A stretch of 36,393 bases of DNA, from the NCBI GenBank assembly GCA_029204225.1, contig MU835781.1, positions 1 to 36,393 of the forward strand, given 5' to 3'. Below the pieces are notes generated by a model. That model was not told the origin of the DNA and did not search any database. It was given only the letters and a program-made list of their open reading frames with translations. Both the position numbers and the translations under genes were made by a program. This DNA is from Diphasiastrum complanatum. Taxonomy: Eukaryota; Streptophyta; Lycopodiopsida; Lycopodiales; Lycopodiaceae. Below are positions 1 through 10,785 of this stretch, one piece after another; position 1 is the stretch's first letter, and each line of letters opens with the position of its first letter.

Positions 1-2460
1 ATGTGTTAGAGATTGTCATGACACCCGTCAAGAGATATTGAGAGGATTAGTAATACATAATGGAGACAACCAAAGAATGAAACTCACAAAATTAGTAAAA
101 ATTTACTTGCAAATTGTCAAAACCCAAGGATTTCCAAAAAAAAAAAAAGCCCTCTAAAAATGTTGGATGTAAAGGAAATTGAGGGTAACATGCTTAACAC
201 AACAAAGCTTCTTCTACCACTAGGTTGAAGTTAGCAAGTCACAACTTATAGAACAAGCGCACAATGGTACAAGATGAGTATAAGTTAAGTTAGCAATTCA
301 CATCTTATAGAACAAGGGTACAATGATACAAGATGAGCATAGGATAAGGCCACACAAGGGTACAAGGGCTCAATGGTACAAGATGAGTATAGGATAAGGC
401 CACACTAGTGAATAGATTTGGTGGTGGTTGTTGAATGCACATGTATGGCTTGCCTATATGTAGCATTAAAGGTTAACCACACCCAAATTACAAATCTTAT
501 GAAGATACCTTTGATGATGATGACATAGGGTGGCCTTTTCATGTCACTTATATCTAAATAAAACTAAGAATAGATTACTAGTATCTACAAATCCAAACAA
601 AAATCTTGCAATTGTTTTTCTTAGACTCTAATTAGTATTTATTTAGTATGGTGGAGTTAAGCCAGTTTCAGAAAAACCAACACCCAGATAGGACGAACTA
701 ACTTTCGTATGAAAGAGGAGAGGTTGGTCTAGTTCACGACTGGCTGATTCATGTAATGAAAATTGGCTTTTTCTTTATATATCTATATATATATTTATTT
801 ATTTATTTAGGAAAAGTAGCAAAAATCTATTTAATTTTAAAATTTATTTGTATAAAGTGAAGTCTCGAGTCTCGAGCTGAGGTATTTATGCCTCCTAGGG
901 GCACCTGCATGAGAGTAGGTGCTCAAAGGGTCATATAGCCAGGTCTATACTCCTTTGTATTTTGGTGCCTCCACAGACATAATTTGTCTTGTCATTGAAA
1001 GAAATGCTATTATGTCCAAAAGTTTTGTACGTGAGTGAAGAAAACATTAGTTTTGTCCAAAATTCTCATGTGAGAAGGGAGTTTTAAGATAAAAATGTTA
1101 AAACATGGCATTATGTCACAAAGGCCCTTCTCCTGGCCTCGGGGTCCCTTCCAACCCCCTAAAAATTGTCATTGGGGGCTTTACCTAATGTAAAACCTAG
1201 ATCATTATATTTTGATTTTTGTAGATCCTTTCTTGGGCCATAAAGCCTTGTTTGAGCGGGTTGCCTCAGCATTATGGCCATAATTCCTTACTCGAGCAAA
1301 TTACCTCAGCCATAATGCGCATGGGCAAGACTTCACAACCAAAAGAAGGCTTATAGAGCAATAAAAAAGTTAGGTGCATGAAGCAAGAGGAAGAGGAAGA
1401 GGACGACTTTGCTTGATTCCAACACCTTGTACACTCCTTGCACCATGTTAGGGAGGGACTAGTGCGATCACACCATTTCAAATCCTTAGCGTAAATTTTC
1501 AACCATAGATGCACTCCTTGAGCAATGAAGCTCTAAGGCACACACATTACCAGCATGTGCCTTTGAGCCCGACACAATAAGGTTGCGCCATGTGGCGTTG
1601 TTGACCGTGAAAAACTTTTGTAAGCACTCACACCCACTCTCTAGCGGAACCAGTTTTTTGGCACCCCGAAGATTCTCGGGCACCAATGCACCACTCCTGG
1701 GCATTGCGGCCCCAACAAGACCTTTTTTTAGGGCACCAATGCTGATTTTTTTGGGCACCCCAAAATTCTCAAGCACCAGCGCATGCTTCGACATTCATAC
1801 AAAGATGCGTCCCAATGTGCACTTATATGACTCAACGACTCACTTTCTGAATTGCTTATGGGATATAGTTCTGGCTGCGTAGAGCACCACGCCATCAAGC
1901 AGCCAATTTTGTTTTTTAAAACATGATTGAGCACGTGCAAGGGTCGAAACTAGTATGTGCTCCTTAGATATGATGCTCTTTGAGGGAGTGCATGAAGTGA
2001 TGAAGGGGAAGAGGATCTAGTGGATGCCCTCCCTCAATTCCATCAGCTTTCAACATATATGCTAGGAACCAAGCTCCAATAACAAAAAAAACCATGTCAC
2101 AGGGTGTGTGGGCTAACTAGGCACAAGCACGATTCCCAACCGCTGTGAAGTGACCTCTTATGGGCTTGCCCCTTACATGGCATCGCCCAACTAAAGTTGC
2201 TACGTCGTATATATGTTGTATATAACCGACCACTAGTAACTTAACACGTTGCCAAGAAAAAAAAAAACCAATATAAAAACAAATTTATGTTGGCCTATAA
2301 ACTGTATTGGAAGTTGCCACACAAGGCATGCTAGGTCATAAGAAGCTGAAGCAACCGGGATATTATGACGCCCCGGTGAGTAAAGAAGTGATGATAGATG
2401 TTTATGTGTTGCTAAAGTCTTGGGAGAGTGGGGTCCTAGACGGAGACCCCCACCACCCAT
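1..2460. other. Intergenic spacer with short direct repeats, no gene seen
   Basis: AT-rich spacer. Short open frames here (for example 1583-1882) have no recognisable domain or codon character. Imperfect direct repeats are visible. A block built on 'caatggtacaagatgag' plus 'ataggataaggccacac' recurs at about 263-290, 329-355 and 371-406. A block built on 'ggcacccc..a..attctc' recurs at about 1653-1690 and 1746-1784. I see no RNA gene and no intact transposon ends. The DNA next to position 2460 probably contributes to the promoter of the transporter gene downstream. Confidence 0.6.
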
Positions 2461-2468
2461 GCCTGATC

Positions 2469-2520
2469 TTATATACGTAGTCCTAAAGCCTAATTACATA
2501 AGCTCCTCTCCTCTCCCCTG
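2469..2520 (+). promoter_or_regulatory. Probable core promoter of the NFD4-like transporter gene
   Basis: A TATA-like motif (ttatata, 2469-2475) is followed about 30 bases later by a pyrimidine-rich stretch (ctcctctcctctcccc, about 2501-2516). This resembles the TATA plus Y-patch arrangement common in plant core promoters. It lies about 670 bases upstream of the ATG at 3148, which leaves room for a 5'UTR carrying an intron. The start of transcription is inferred, not seen. Confidence 0.35.
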
Positions 2521-2811
2521 TGAAATGAAGCATAAAATGAAATGGCAACGGAAAGGACAACGAAAACGACGCACTTTTTCCCCTTCGAAGCCCTTTTTTT
2601 TTTCTATCTTGAAATTGTAGGTGCGGGGGAAGGTCAGCAATGACTCTGTCTGAGTGTAGCCGGTTTGCAGAAGAATACTTTTGCCTACCTGCCCGACATA
2701 GATGCGAGAAACATATAAGAAAGTGCGAGAGAGACGGAAAAGATAAATGAAGTCGCAAAAATCTTCAGGAAAAGCAGGCCAGGCAGATCCAAGATCCTAG
2801 GAAGAACACAG

Positions 2812-3129
2812 GTAGGTAGGATAATTCTTCTGAGTTATTTGGTTTTGGGTTTGTGTGTGTCAGGAATCGGCTCCAGGAAGCTATGACTTAGCTGGGACTT
2901 AGCTCGCATTCTTTGTGTAGTGTGTGTGTCAGAGCTCTTAGCTTTACAGATATGAGTTAGCCTGCAGTTGAATCCTAGCAGCAAAGACAAGACAAGCTCG
3001 CGCTACTTTATACAGAAACTTAGGAGTTTAGTTCATGTACTGGAGTGAGATAATCATACGAAGAATTGAAAGTGGGTGGGAGGTTGATCTGAGAAACCAT
3101 TTGCCGTTTTGTTGTCTTTGATTTTGTAG
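2812..3129 (+). other. Probable 5'UTR intron of the transporter gene
   Basis: A strong donor (cacag|gtaggt, cut after 2811) and a strong acceptor (tttgattttgtag|c, cut after 3129) bracket 318 bases that end only 18 bases before the ATG at 3148. Leader introns of this size are common in plant genes. The sites are seen directly; their use is inferred. Confidence 0.4.
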
Positions 3130-3147
3130 CTTTTGATCTGTGTTGAG

Positions 3148-5608
3148 ATGGCGACTTCAAGAACTCCTCAGATCATGGCAAAGTGGATGGGATTTGTGAC
3201 CGCCATCTGGGTGCAAGCAATTGCAGGCAATAATTACTCCTTTTCAAACTATTCCGTGGCTCTGAAAGCAATCTTGCACTACAATCAGGTGGAGCTCAAC
3301 AGCCTGGGCGTGGCCAAAGACGTGGGCAAGGCGCTGGGTTTGTTGGCTGGTATATGCTCGGATTACTTCCCTCCATGGGCGATCCTTCTCGCAGGTGCCT
3401 TAGAAGGGCTTTTGGGATATGGCGCACAATGGCTCGTTGTATCTCAAAAAGTAGCACCACTGCCGTACTGGCAGGTACTCCCTCTCTCTCTTCCCGAACT
3501 GACTTACTGCGTTTGAATTGTAATAAGCAAATCCCATGGATAAACTAACTTTAAGTGGCCGGTGTATTCTGCAGATGTGCGTGATAATGTGCATGGGAGG
3601 GAACAGCACCACATGGATGAACACTGCCGTTCTCGTAACGTGCATGCGCAATTTCAAGAACAATCGCGGACCAGTTGTAGGTATCTTGAAAGGATACATC
3701 GCCTTGAGCACCGCCATCTTCACAGATCTCTGCACTGCTTTGTTCACTGGCGATGCCGCATCTTTCGTCCTCATGTTGGCCATTATTCCTTTTGTTATCT
3801 GTGTGCTTGCGATGATTTTCCTTGTACCGGTGGAATCCGCTGTTGACGTGCAGGAGAAAAATGAAGAAAAACAATGTTTCTTTCAGCTGAATCTGATCGC
3901 AACAGGTCTAGCAATCTGTCTTCTCGTGTTTGATCTACAAAGCTTACTCGGAAGCTCGGGAACGAAGCTTTTCGCAGGTATTATGCTATTGTTCCTCGCT
4001 GCACCACTGTTTGTTCCCCTCAGGCTCTTGCTCGTGGACATGTGGAAGCGAAGAGAAGGCGATGCAGGTCCATTCGTAGAAGAGACGGTAGTACTGAATA
4101 TAGAAGATGACACAACGAAGCCTCTCTGCTCTACTAATAAGGATGATGATCTTTACATGGAAGAGCCTGCTTTGCAAACCCCAGAACTGGTTGAGGACGA
4201 GAAGCCCCAGAAAGTCTTAAGACTGGGTGATGAGCATAATTTGGGAGAGGCGCTTCAGACCTTGAGCTTTTGGCTTCTTTTCACAGGATTCTTGAGCGGG
4301 GTGGGTACGGGAATGGTGGTAATTAACAACCTTGGGCAGATCGGCCAGGCCCTGGGGTACAAGAGCGTGGCAGTATTCGTGTCTTTGTTTAGCATCTGGG
4401 GCTTCTTCGGTCGAATTGGGGCGGGACTCATATCTGAGCACTACATCAGGTACTTAATCACTACCTTCTTAAAAGCTTTCCGTCTAATAAAGCTGCCCTT
4501 TCTGTAATTTCTGTTAACACATGTTTTCGCAGAAGCATTGTTTATAAATTCACACCACCATAATTTTGGATTTCTCAACAATAAGAACCAGCTTCCTGCA
4601 GGCAGATAAAGTGTTTTTTTTTCTTGTGCAAGCAAATAAAGTTGCATATAACACCTTTGTACATTTGCTTATAACCCTTGGACGGCTAGACTATAGATCT
4701 CAAGAAAAACTGAAGATCATCAGGGTAAATGCCATTCACAATCATAGCTAGAAGTACGTTTATATTTTAACAAGCATTTACTAAACTTAAACATCGTGTA
4801 TAGCAACCTAATGAATTAAATCGAAACGAGACAACAATATCACTTGCGAAAGGGTAAAGGGTCGGCCATGGCCAGTGGTTGCCAAGCTTTTTGCATAGCT
4901 TAAACATCATCCGAATAACTTATGATTTAAATTTTTTTCATAATCAACCTCGTTCATCAGAAACTTTTCGCCAATCACAGAATCTGATTCTAACTAGTTT
5001 CGTTTGTTTGCAATTTGTTTTACAGGTCGAGTGGGCTAGGAAGGCCAGTATGGCTAGCAGCCTCACAAATACTAATGATAACAGCCTTCATATTGCTGGC
5101 TATGGCGTCACCAGGATCGCTATACCTGGGCTCGATGGTGGTGGGCATCAGCTATGGCGTGAGGCTGGCGATCAGCGTGCCCATCGCATCAGAGCTTTTC
5201 GGCCTGAAAAACTTCGGCATGCTCTACAATTTCCTCATACTCAACATCCCTCTCGGCTCCTTCCTCTTCTCTGGCCTTTTGGCCGGATACCTTTACGATC
5301 GAGAGGCCTCCAAACCCTTTTCTGGCGGCCCATATTTGGCCATGCACGCCGCCACATTTAACGATACTCCATCCATCCAATCCGGCGGTGTTTTTGCCTC
5401 ATTTGGCTCACAACCCCTCACCTGCACGGGTGCTCACTGTTTCCGGTTAGTCTTCATTATAATGGCGGGCATTTGTGTATTGGGCTTGGTATTTGACATT
5501 ATTTTAATATGTAAGACCAAGGCCCTCTATTCATCCCTAGGTGGGTTTACCAAGGAGAACAAAGATAAGGCCAAGGGCAAAGCCAAAGCTAAGGTTAGAT
5601 CTACATAG
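3148..5608 (+). CDS. NFD4-like / Nodulin-like major facilitator superfamily transporter, 3 coding exons, 594 aa
   Basis: Multi-pass membrane transporter of the plant Nodulin-like plus MFS family; the substrate is not predictable from sequence. Exons are 3148-3474 (phase 0), 3575-4449 (phase 2) and 5026-5608. Both introns are GT-AG (cag|gtactc, ctgcag|atg; cag|gtactt, tacag|gtcg), 100 and 576 bases long. The start is the ATG beginning MATSRTPQIMAKW; an upstream in-frame TTG was ignored. Residues about 9-260 are the Nodulin-like half, with the family hallmarks GNSTTWMNTAVLVTCMRNF and RGPVVGILKGY near the start of exon 2. A long acidic cytosolic loop (about 265-330, with EDD, KDDD and EDEKP) separates it from the second half, which opens LGEALQTLSFW and carries GRIGAG, ASELFG and LYNFLILNIPLGS. 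The length is normal for the family. The C-terminus is lysine-rich (KAKGKAKAKVRST). The last 29 codons are duplicated downstream. No frameshift or internal stop was seen, so the gene looks functional. Confidence 0.93.
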
Positions 5609-5989
5609 TCCCCTCAACTTCTTTTGCCTGAATCCACTCCCTTTACTTACTCACCCCTAGTATGTGTAAGGAACACAAGTACATGCTTTATATAAAACAT
5701 ACTTTTCTACCAGTCCATAAAGATTCATAACTCATTAACCTATAGCATATGTTGAGGCCCTCTATTCATCCCTAGGTGGGTTTACCAAGGAGAACAAAGA
5801 TAAGGCCAAGGGCAAAGCCAAAGCTAAGGTTAGATCTACATATTCCCCTCAACTTCTTTTGCCTGAATCCACTCCCTTTACTTACTCACCCCTAGTATGT
5901 GTAAGGAACACAAGTACATGCTTTATATAAAACATACTTTTCTACCAGTCCATAAAGATTCATAACTCATTAACCTATAGCATATGTTG
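5520..5989 (+). repeat. 235-bp tandem duplication of the transporter 3' end
   Basis: Two head-to-tail copies, 5520-5754 and 5755-5989. Each starts at aggccctctattcatcc and ends at agcatatgttg. Copy 1 holds the last 29 codons, the stop codon and about 146 bases of 3' flank. I find one difference by eye: base 5608 is g (TAG stop) and the matching base 5843 is t (TAT). The near-identity suggests a recent duplication, or an assembly artefact. Copy 2 is not coding as placed because it lies after the functional stop. Confidence 0.95.
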
Positions 5990-7640
5990 CAATGCAAAAT
6001 ATTTACATGCATCTTGCCATAGTCCTAGTTCTATACAAGCGAAAAAGTAATCCTCTAGTTCTAAGCATCTTCCCATTTTTTGGTGATCCAACTCCTTCGT
6101 AGTTTAGGATGGTGGAGCCCAAATTGTGTCAGCTTATAAATCCAACTCATGTGAATCAAGTTAGAGACTACTTGGTAGAACTATTTATTGTGGAACTGGT
6201 AATGTCTTGTCTAAAGGCATGTATTGTTTGAAAGTAAAAAGCAACAGATATCATGAATGTAAGGTGTCATTTTTACATACTATGTAATAGGTTGGTACTA
6301 TGTACCATTTCAAGAAAAAAAATCTCGCAAGCAAGTATTTGTATTGGAGCACATCCAAAAAGTTGTGTTACTATTTAAATTGATGGTGCTCATACTTAAA
6401 TCTATATTGATTACTTCTTTAATATACCAAAAAATCTTGCATGTTGTAATGTATTTGACTATCTAACCATTTCTTGCATGATTGGCAATATTGTAGAGAT
6501 ATAATGTAATCTAATGCAATTTGACTTGTGAAAATATCTGCTCCATAATCATAGGCAAATTATAAAACATGTAATACATTCTAATACATTGACTCGTTAC
6601 TCTTTTCTTCTATGGTAGGCCATAGTAATTGTCTATGCTTATTCAATAAGATGATGAGGCATGCTTTAAATGCTTGCTTACATATCACAAATGGCATTGA
6701 AAAGAGAGACTTTAGGGAGGACACAAATATAGATCTCAATGTATTAGCTAGCTCCTTTGTTTTTCATGACCATTTCAAAGGCATGTATATTGAAAGAGTA
6801 GCATCATCAACACATTATTTTGAATGTAGAGAGGTAGTCATGATTTTTTGTTTTTGGAAAGTCATAGTTAACAAGGCCGAGGTGAAACTTTTATTATCTT
6901 ATTGGTTTCAATCAAAGATAATAATATATATAGATATACACACTAGTGGGGTATGCCTGCCAATGGCAGGCGGCCGAAGGTCGAAGGCGGCAAGGACAAT
7001 GTTCGTATGTGTATATGCGTTTGTATGCAATGTATGTATGTGTATGTCGAAGACGACAAGGAGTGTGGGCATGTGGAGGTTTGTAATCATTTTTTTTTCT
7101 CTTTAAGCACATGATTTGTGATGATTGTGAATGTCCTTCAAATATCCCACGACATTACTTTGATTTTCATTATATTTTGCACCAGTACTACTAATTTGTC
7201 AAAGCACGATGAAGTTTGAATATTGAGATGTATCACATTTTATTATAATTTCATTTGTTGAGATTTTATTTATGTAAATTTTTTATTCAATTTTATTTTA
7301 AAATTTTCAAAGTTTAAGGGTATTATAGCTATTTGTTAAGGCCCACTTAGAATGGATTTAGATTTGTGTTCGCCCAAGTTGTTATCGATATTGTAATATT
7401 TCAAATGTTGAAATGACACTAGGTCCACTTCTATATAAAGGCAAAGAGATGTAGATTCATTTCAAGACAAAGCACTTGCATATTTTGTCATATTAATTGT
7501 TGGAGCAAAGAGACAAATTTGTGTTCTTTGTATGCAATCATTTAAATTGTTGTGGTAGCAGGCTTTTGTTTTTTAGCTATCATTTAGTGTGGCAGATCTT
7601 AGTCAATTAGTGCAAATTGGATAGAGAGATTTTGTTTCAT
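5990..7640. other. AT-rich spacer, no convincing gene
   Basis: A 164-codon open frame (6612-7106) has low-complexity, intergenic-looking content and no domain. A local GC-rich patch contains a near-perfect 17-base palindrome (gcctgccaatggcaggc, about 6955-6971) followed by a TATG/TGTATG-rich run (about 7003-7050). At about 7431 a TATA-like motif (tctatataaagg) is followed by transcript-leader-like sequence. It could be a relic LTR promoter, but no matching LTR partner was found. Confidence 0.5.
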
Positions 7641-7642
<2 letters not shown>

Positions 7643-7705
<63 letters not shown>

Positions 7706-7716
7706 ATTGATTGATT
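7643..7716 (+). repeat. (GA)30 microsatellite followed by GATT repeats
   Basis: About 60 bases of uninterrupted GA dinucleotides (7643-7702) run into several GATT units ending near 7716. Long polypurine tracts of this kind can form triplex DNA and are hypermutable in length. Confidence 0.97.
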
Positions 7717-8430
7717 TAACGAAATATCACATAGTTCCTCTTGACAAAGCAAGACCGACTCCTTTAAAGCCTTTATTCATAATCCAACAAGGTTGAATAA
7801 AGCTGAAAAGTTTATACAATACTAAAAAAGCACCATAAAGCATAACCACTTTCAAGACGTCTAACTGATACATGCCACCATTCCATAACACATAATCGCA
7901 TGAGTCAGTATAGTGGAGAAGACATGTGTCATAGTTGAACATCAGTTGTTATCCATGTCCAAAAGAAGCTATACTCCTTAACAACATAAATAGCGTTCAT
8001 AAATCATAGTTCAATCTTCCCAAACAACCTATAGTTACTTAGCGATAGGCCAACCAAAAATAACATTATCGAAATGCTCGTCTATAATACCAAAAAGTCT
8101 GAATAAAACGTGAGCATAAAACTGTTTCACATTAATGATCTCAAAAACTCTATTACGGTAAAATAAGTGAAAAAAAAATCTCTTTGTATTACTGCTAGTA
8201 GTAAGCTAAAGTTGACTGGTCACACAAGTAGTAACTTCTCTTCTTTCTATCATGTCTTTATCTTGCACATCGATCAATCCCTTTAAAAATTCAATCTCTT
8301 AACTGGTAACTTGTTCTTTGCGCTATTGCTTTGTCGTTCCTTTCGATTGAAACCATAAAATTTTCTTTTCTTTCTCGTTTCTATCCTAGAGAGAACTTGG
8401 TTTGGATTGTTAAGGTTGAAATTGCCTGTT
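7717..8430. other. Spacer upstream of a copia fragment, no gene seen
   Basis: AT-rich DNA with only short meaningless open frames. No protease, Gag or LTR-end motif was found here, so the integrase fragment that follows appears to be cut on its 5' side. Confidence 0.5.
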
Positions 8431-8432
8431 CT

Positions 8433-8820
8433 TTTGCTCATTTCCTGACGTTCATTGACAACTATAGCCGGATGACAACGATCTATTATTTGATGAAAAA
8501 ATCTGAAGTGTTTGCCTTTTCAAGAAGTTTGTGGAATTCGCAGAAAGACACACCTCAAAGAAGATTCAGATCATTAGGTTTGATAATGGAGGTGAGTACA
8601 AGAGCACAGAATTTTCAAGATTTTGCCAAGAACAAGGAATAGAGCATCAATTCACTCCTGTGTACACACCCGCATATAATGGTATCACAGAAAGAAGAAA
8701 TAGGACAGTAGTCGAAGGCGCCAGATGCATGATGGCACAGGCTCGATTGCTGAGTCAATTTTGGGCTGAGGCAATAGCTGCAGCGGTACACCTGCAGAAC
8801 AGATCAACAACGACAGTCCA
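8433..8820 (+). pseudogene. Ty1-copia integrase core fragment, frameshifted
   Basis: Relic of the integrase domain of a copia Pol polyprotein, the enzyme that joins retrotransposon cDNA to the host chromosome. The frame starting near 8433 reads AHFLTFIDNYSRM, with the first catalytic Asp at 8457-8459. One base is lost near 8520 and reading continues in another frame as KKFVEFAERHTSKK. RFDNGGEY gives the second Asp (8582-8584) and GITERRNRT the catalytic Glu (8690-8692). The Asp-to-Glu spacing of 35 intervening residues is the DD35E spacing of this family. FWAEAIAAAVHLQNRS closes the domain. Homology ends near 8820, where antisense CACTA transposase sequence begins. No reverse transcriptase follows, so this is a non-functional fragment. 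Confidence 0.88.
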
Positions 8821-8839
8821 AATCATCTTGATATCGATG

Positions 8840-9210
8840 GCACATATAGGAGAATTTTTCGGTCCTTGATACTCACCACAATACAAGATGCAATCCTTTG
8901 GACAAGCATAATGTTGTGTATAGTCCATTTCCATTGCATTCAACATCTTGCATGCCTTGGCTCTTGTCTCTCGCATGCTATTTCCTTCTAGGAGTAGTTT
9001 GTGCAATACCCTGCATGTAAACAAATGAATTTCCATAACATGAAACACAATTGTTTTATATTTAACTAAAACTTTAAACTTACACAAGTACACACTTGGT
9101 AAAATAAAAAATAATTCAATCTTCTTTATCCAAATAAAGATGTAACACTTGTATCACTCCATTCATATTTTGCTTGGAGATTCAATAGAAGCAACACAAT
9201 GGCCAAAAGA
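8840..9210 (-). pseudogene. CACTA (En/Spm) TNP2-type transposase fragment
   Basis: Minus-strand fragment resembling the TNP2 transposase of plant CACTA DNA transposons. The exon read from 9010 down gives VLHKLLLEGN, then AKACKMLNAM, then YACPKDCILYCGEY. This matches the order of the family's LLPEGN, AKK..L..LG and HACPNDCILYRGEY motifs as I remember them. A splice acceptor (acatgcag) sits immediately upstream at about 9011. A further stretch at about 9199-9132 reads LQAKYEWSDTSV, like the family's preceding exon. The fragment ends at about 8840, abutting copia integrase in the opposite orientation. Only a small part of a transposase remains and no CACTA termini were seen. Confidence 0.7.
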
Positions 9211-9771
9211 GATGTCTTTGTGCCAGGGTATTCGAAATCTCATGGAGGCATTGTGCTTTGAGCATTCACAAAAAACAAATGTCATATGCAACACACAATG
9301 CTACATGTCCATATCGTAAGTACATATTATTTCATAAATAGTACAATATAAATACCTGTTTCGAGACATTTCTTCAGTAGATGACATATTCTTGGTTGAT
9401 CACGATAAAGATATTTGATCTGTAATATATCAACAAGATTAATATTAAATCTTATTGAAGTACATGTGAAATTGACAAAATACAAATTACATACAAGAAG
9501 GCATCAACTTTGAGATAAATGGTAGACTTCTAACAAGATTAATCGAGTTCAGGCTATATTAAGTGCATCTAAATTGACTATGTGGAAATTGCACTCCCAA
9601 TTGCTCTTTTATCTTTGTCCAAAGTGGACCTTGAATTATAAGGATTGCAAATCTTTTGACATCTTTTCATCAAGTATTCTTATGGCTATAGGCGTTTGGC
9701 ATTTTGTTTATTTAAAACATTTTATCTATCTTGTGCTTTGACTGATTTTTGTTGTTGTGTCATAGTCCAAG
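9211..9771. other. Spacer between CACTA and copia fragments
   Basis: AT-rich and without a supported gene. The end (about 9745-9765) is pyrimidine-rich and finishes in tcatag, like a 3' splice site, just before the copia open frame at 9772. It may instead be ordinary copia internal DNA. Confidence 0.4.
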
Positions 9772-10785
9772 ATGAAGAATTTCAAGGACAAGAATGAAAT
9801 GAGGAAGAAGATGCAGCAACACCAAGACGGAGGTTCTGACTCTGTCAAAAATTCCCAAGATGATGACAAGGCGCTGATGGTACAAGACCAACCAAGTAGA
9901 GATGTCTGTCAATGGTATCTTGATTCAGGTTCTTCACAGCACATAAAAGAACCTTTTTTCTACTCTCACAGCAATAGATTCAAAGTACATTTTCTTTGGT
10001 GACTCAAGCTCATACAAGGTTGAAGGCCAAGGCTCCATTTGACTGGAGTTCCCTGACGACATCACTAGACAACTATATGGTGTACTTTACATACCCAAGT
10101 TAACAAAGAACTTATTATCTATTAGCAAGATCACTGATCAAGGCTATAGAGCTTTGTTTACTACTAATCGATGTACTGTTTTTGATGGAAATTCCAATGA
10201 AATCCTCTTTGCACACAGAGAAGGAAATTTGCATATCTTGAGTCACGATTATGCACTTATTGTGAGTAACTTTGATGCTCATGTTTGGCATCAAAGACTA
10301 GGTCATTTAAACATGCATTCAATCTTGTACATGCATCATAACAAATTGGTCAAGCATATGAACATCAAGACTGTGTCGACAGCTAATCAAATTGTTTGTG
10401 AAAATTGTCTACTAGGGAAACAACCTAGAACAAAATTTCCAAGAGGACAAGCCAAAAGAGCGAAGTCCATTTTGTCACTAGTTCAGAGTGACTTATGTGG
10501 TCCTATGAGCGTACCCTCTTTGGGTCAAGCTCTATATTTTATCACATTCATTGATGAGTACTCCCGATTCACCAGAATTATGTTCATAAAGAACAAGTCA
10601 AAAGCATTCAATTGCTTCAAAGAATTCAAGCAATATGCTGAGAATCAGATTGATCAAAGAATCAAGGCCCTGCAGTTCTGATTCAAAGGGAGAGTATCTA
10701 TCAAATGAAATAGTGGATTACTTATCATCATGTGGCATGCACCATCAGTTCACAGCCAGCTACACTCCATAGCAGAATGGCGTCT
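9772..10785 (+). pseudogene. Ty1-copia Pol fragment: protease, GAG-pre-integrase, integrase
   Basis: Second copia relic, in the canonical copia domain order. The protease active site is WYLDSGSSQHI (catalytic Asp codon 9922-9924). After a frameshift near 9995 the frame reads GDSSSYKVEGQGS and, after an in-frame stop, LYGVLYIPKLTKNLLSISK. The GAG-pre-integrase zinc region follows (WHQRLGHLNMHS, then CENCLLGKQ at about 10397). Integrase starts at LVQSDLCGPM and includes FITFIDEYSRF with the first catalytic Asp. Another frameshift lies near 10675; the shifted frame reads SDSKGEYLSNEIVDYL and MHHQFTASYTP, then TAG, then QNG. Homology stops at about 10785, before the catalytic Glu. It differs in sequence from the 8433 fragment over the shared integrase part, so it comes from a different element. 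Confidence 0.9.

Noticed and set aside
1583-1882. 99-codon plus-strand frame overlapping minus-strand frames
   Set aside because: Overlaps short direct repeats, has no domain, and its length is expected by chance in this locally GC-richer DNA.
3133-3147. Upstream in-frame TTG as the transporter start
   Set aside because: Plant nuclear genes start at ATG. The ATG at 3148 gives the expected family N-terminus, and the TTG lies next to a probable 5'UTR splice acceptor.
6612-7106. 164-codon plus-strand open frame
   Set aside because: No domain; the C-terminal third comes from TATG/TGTATG simple sequence, and the composition matches the surrounding spacer.
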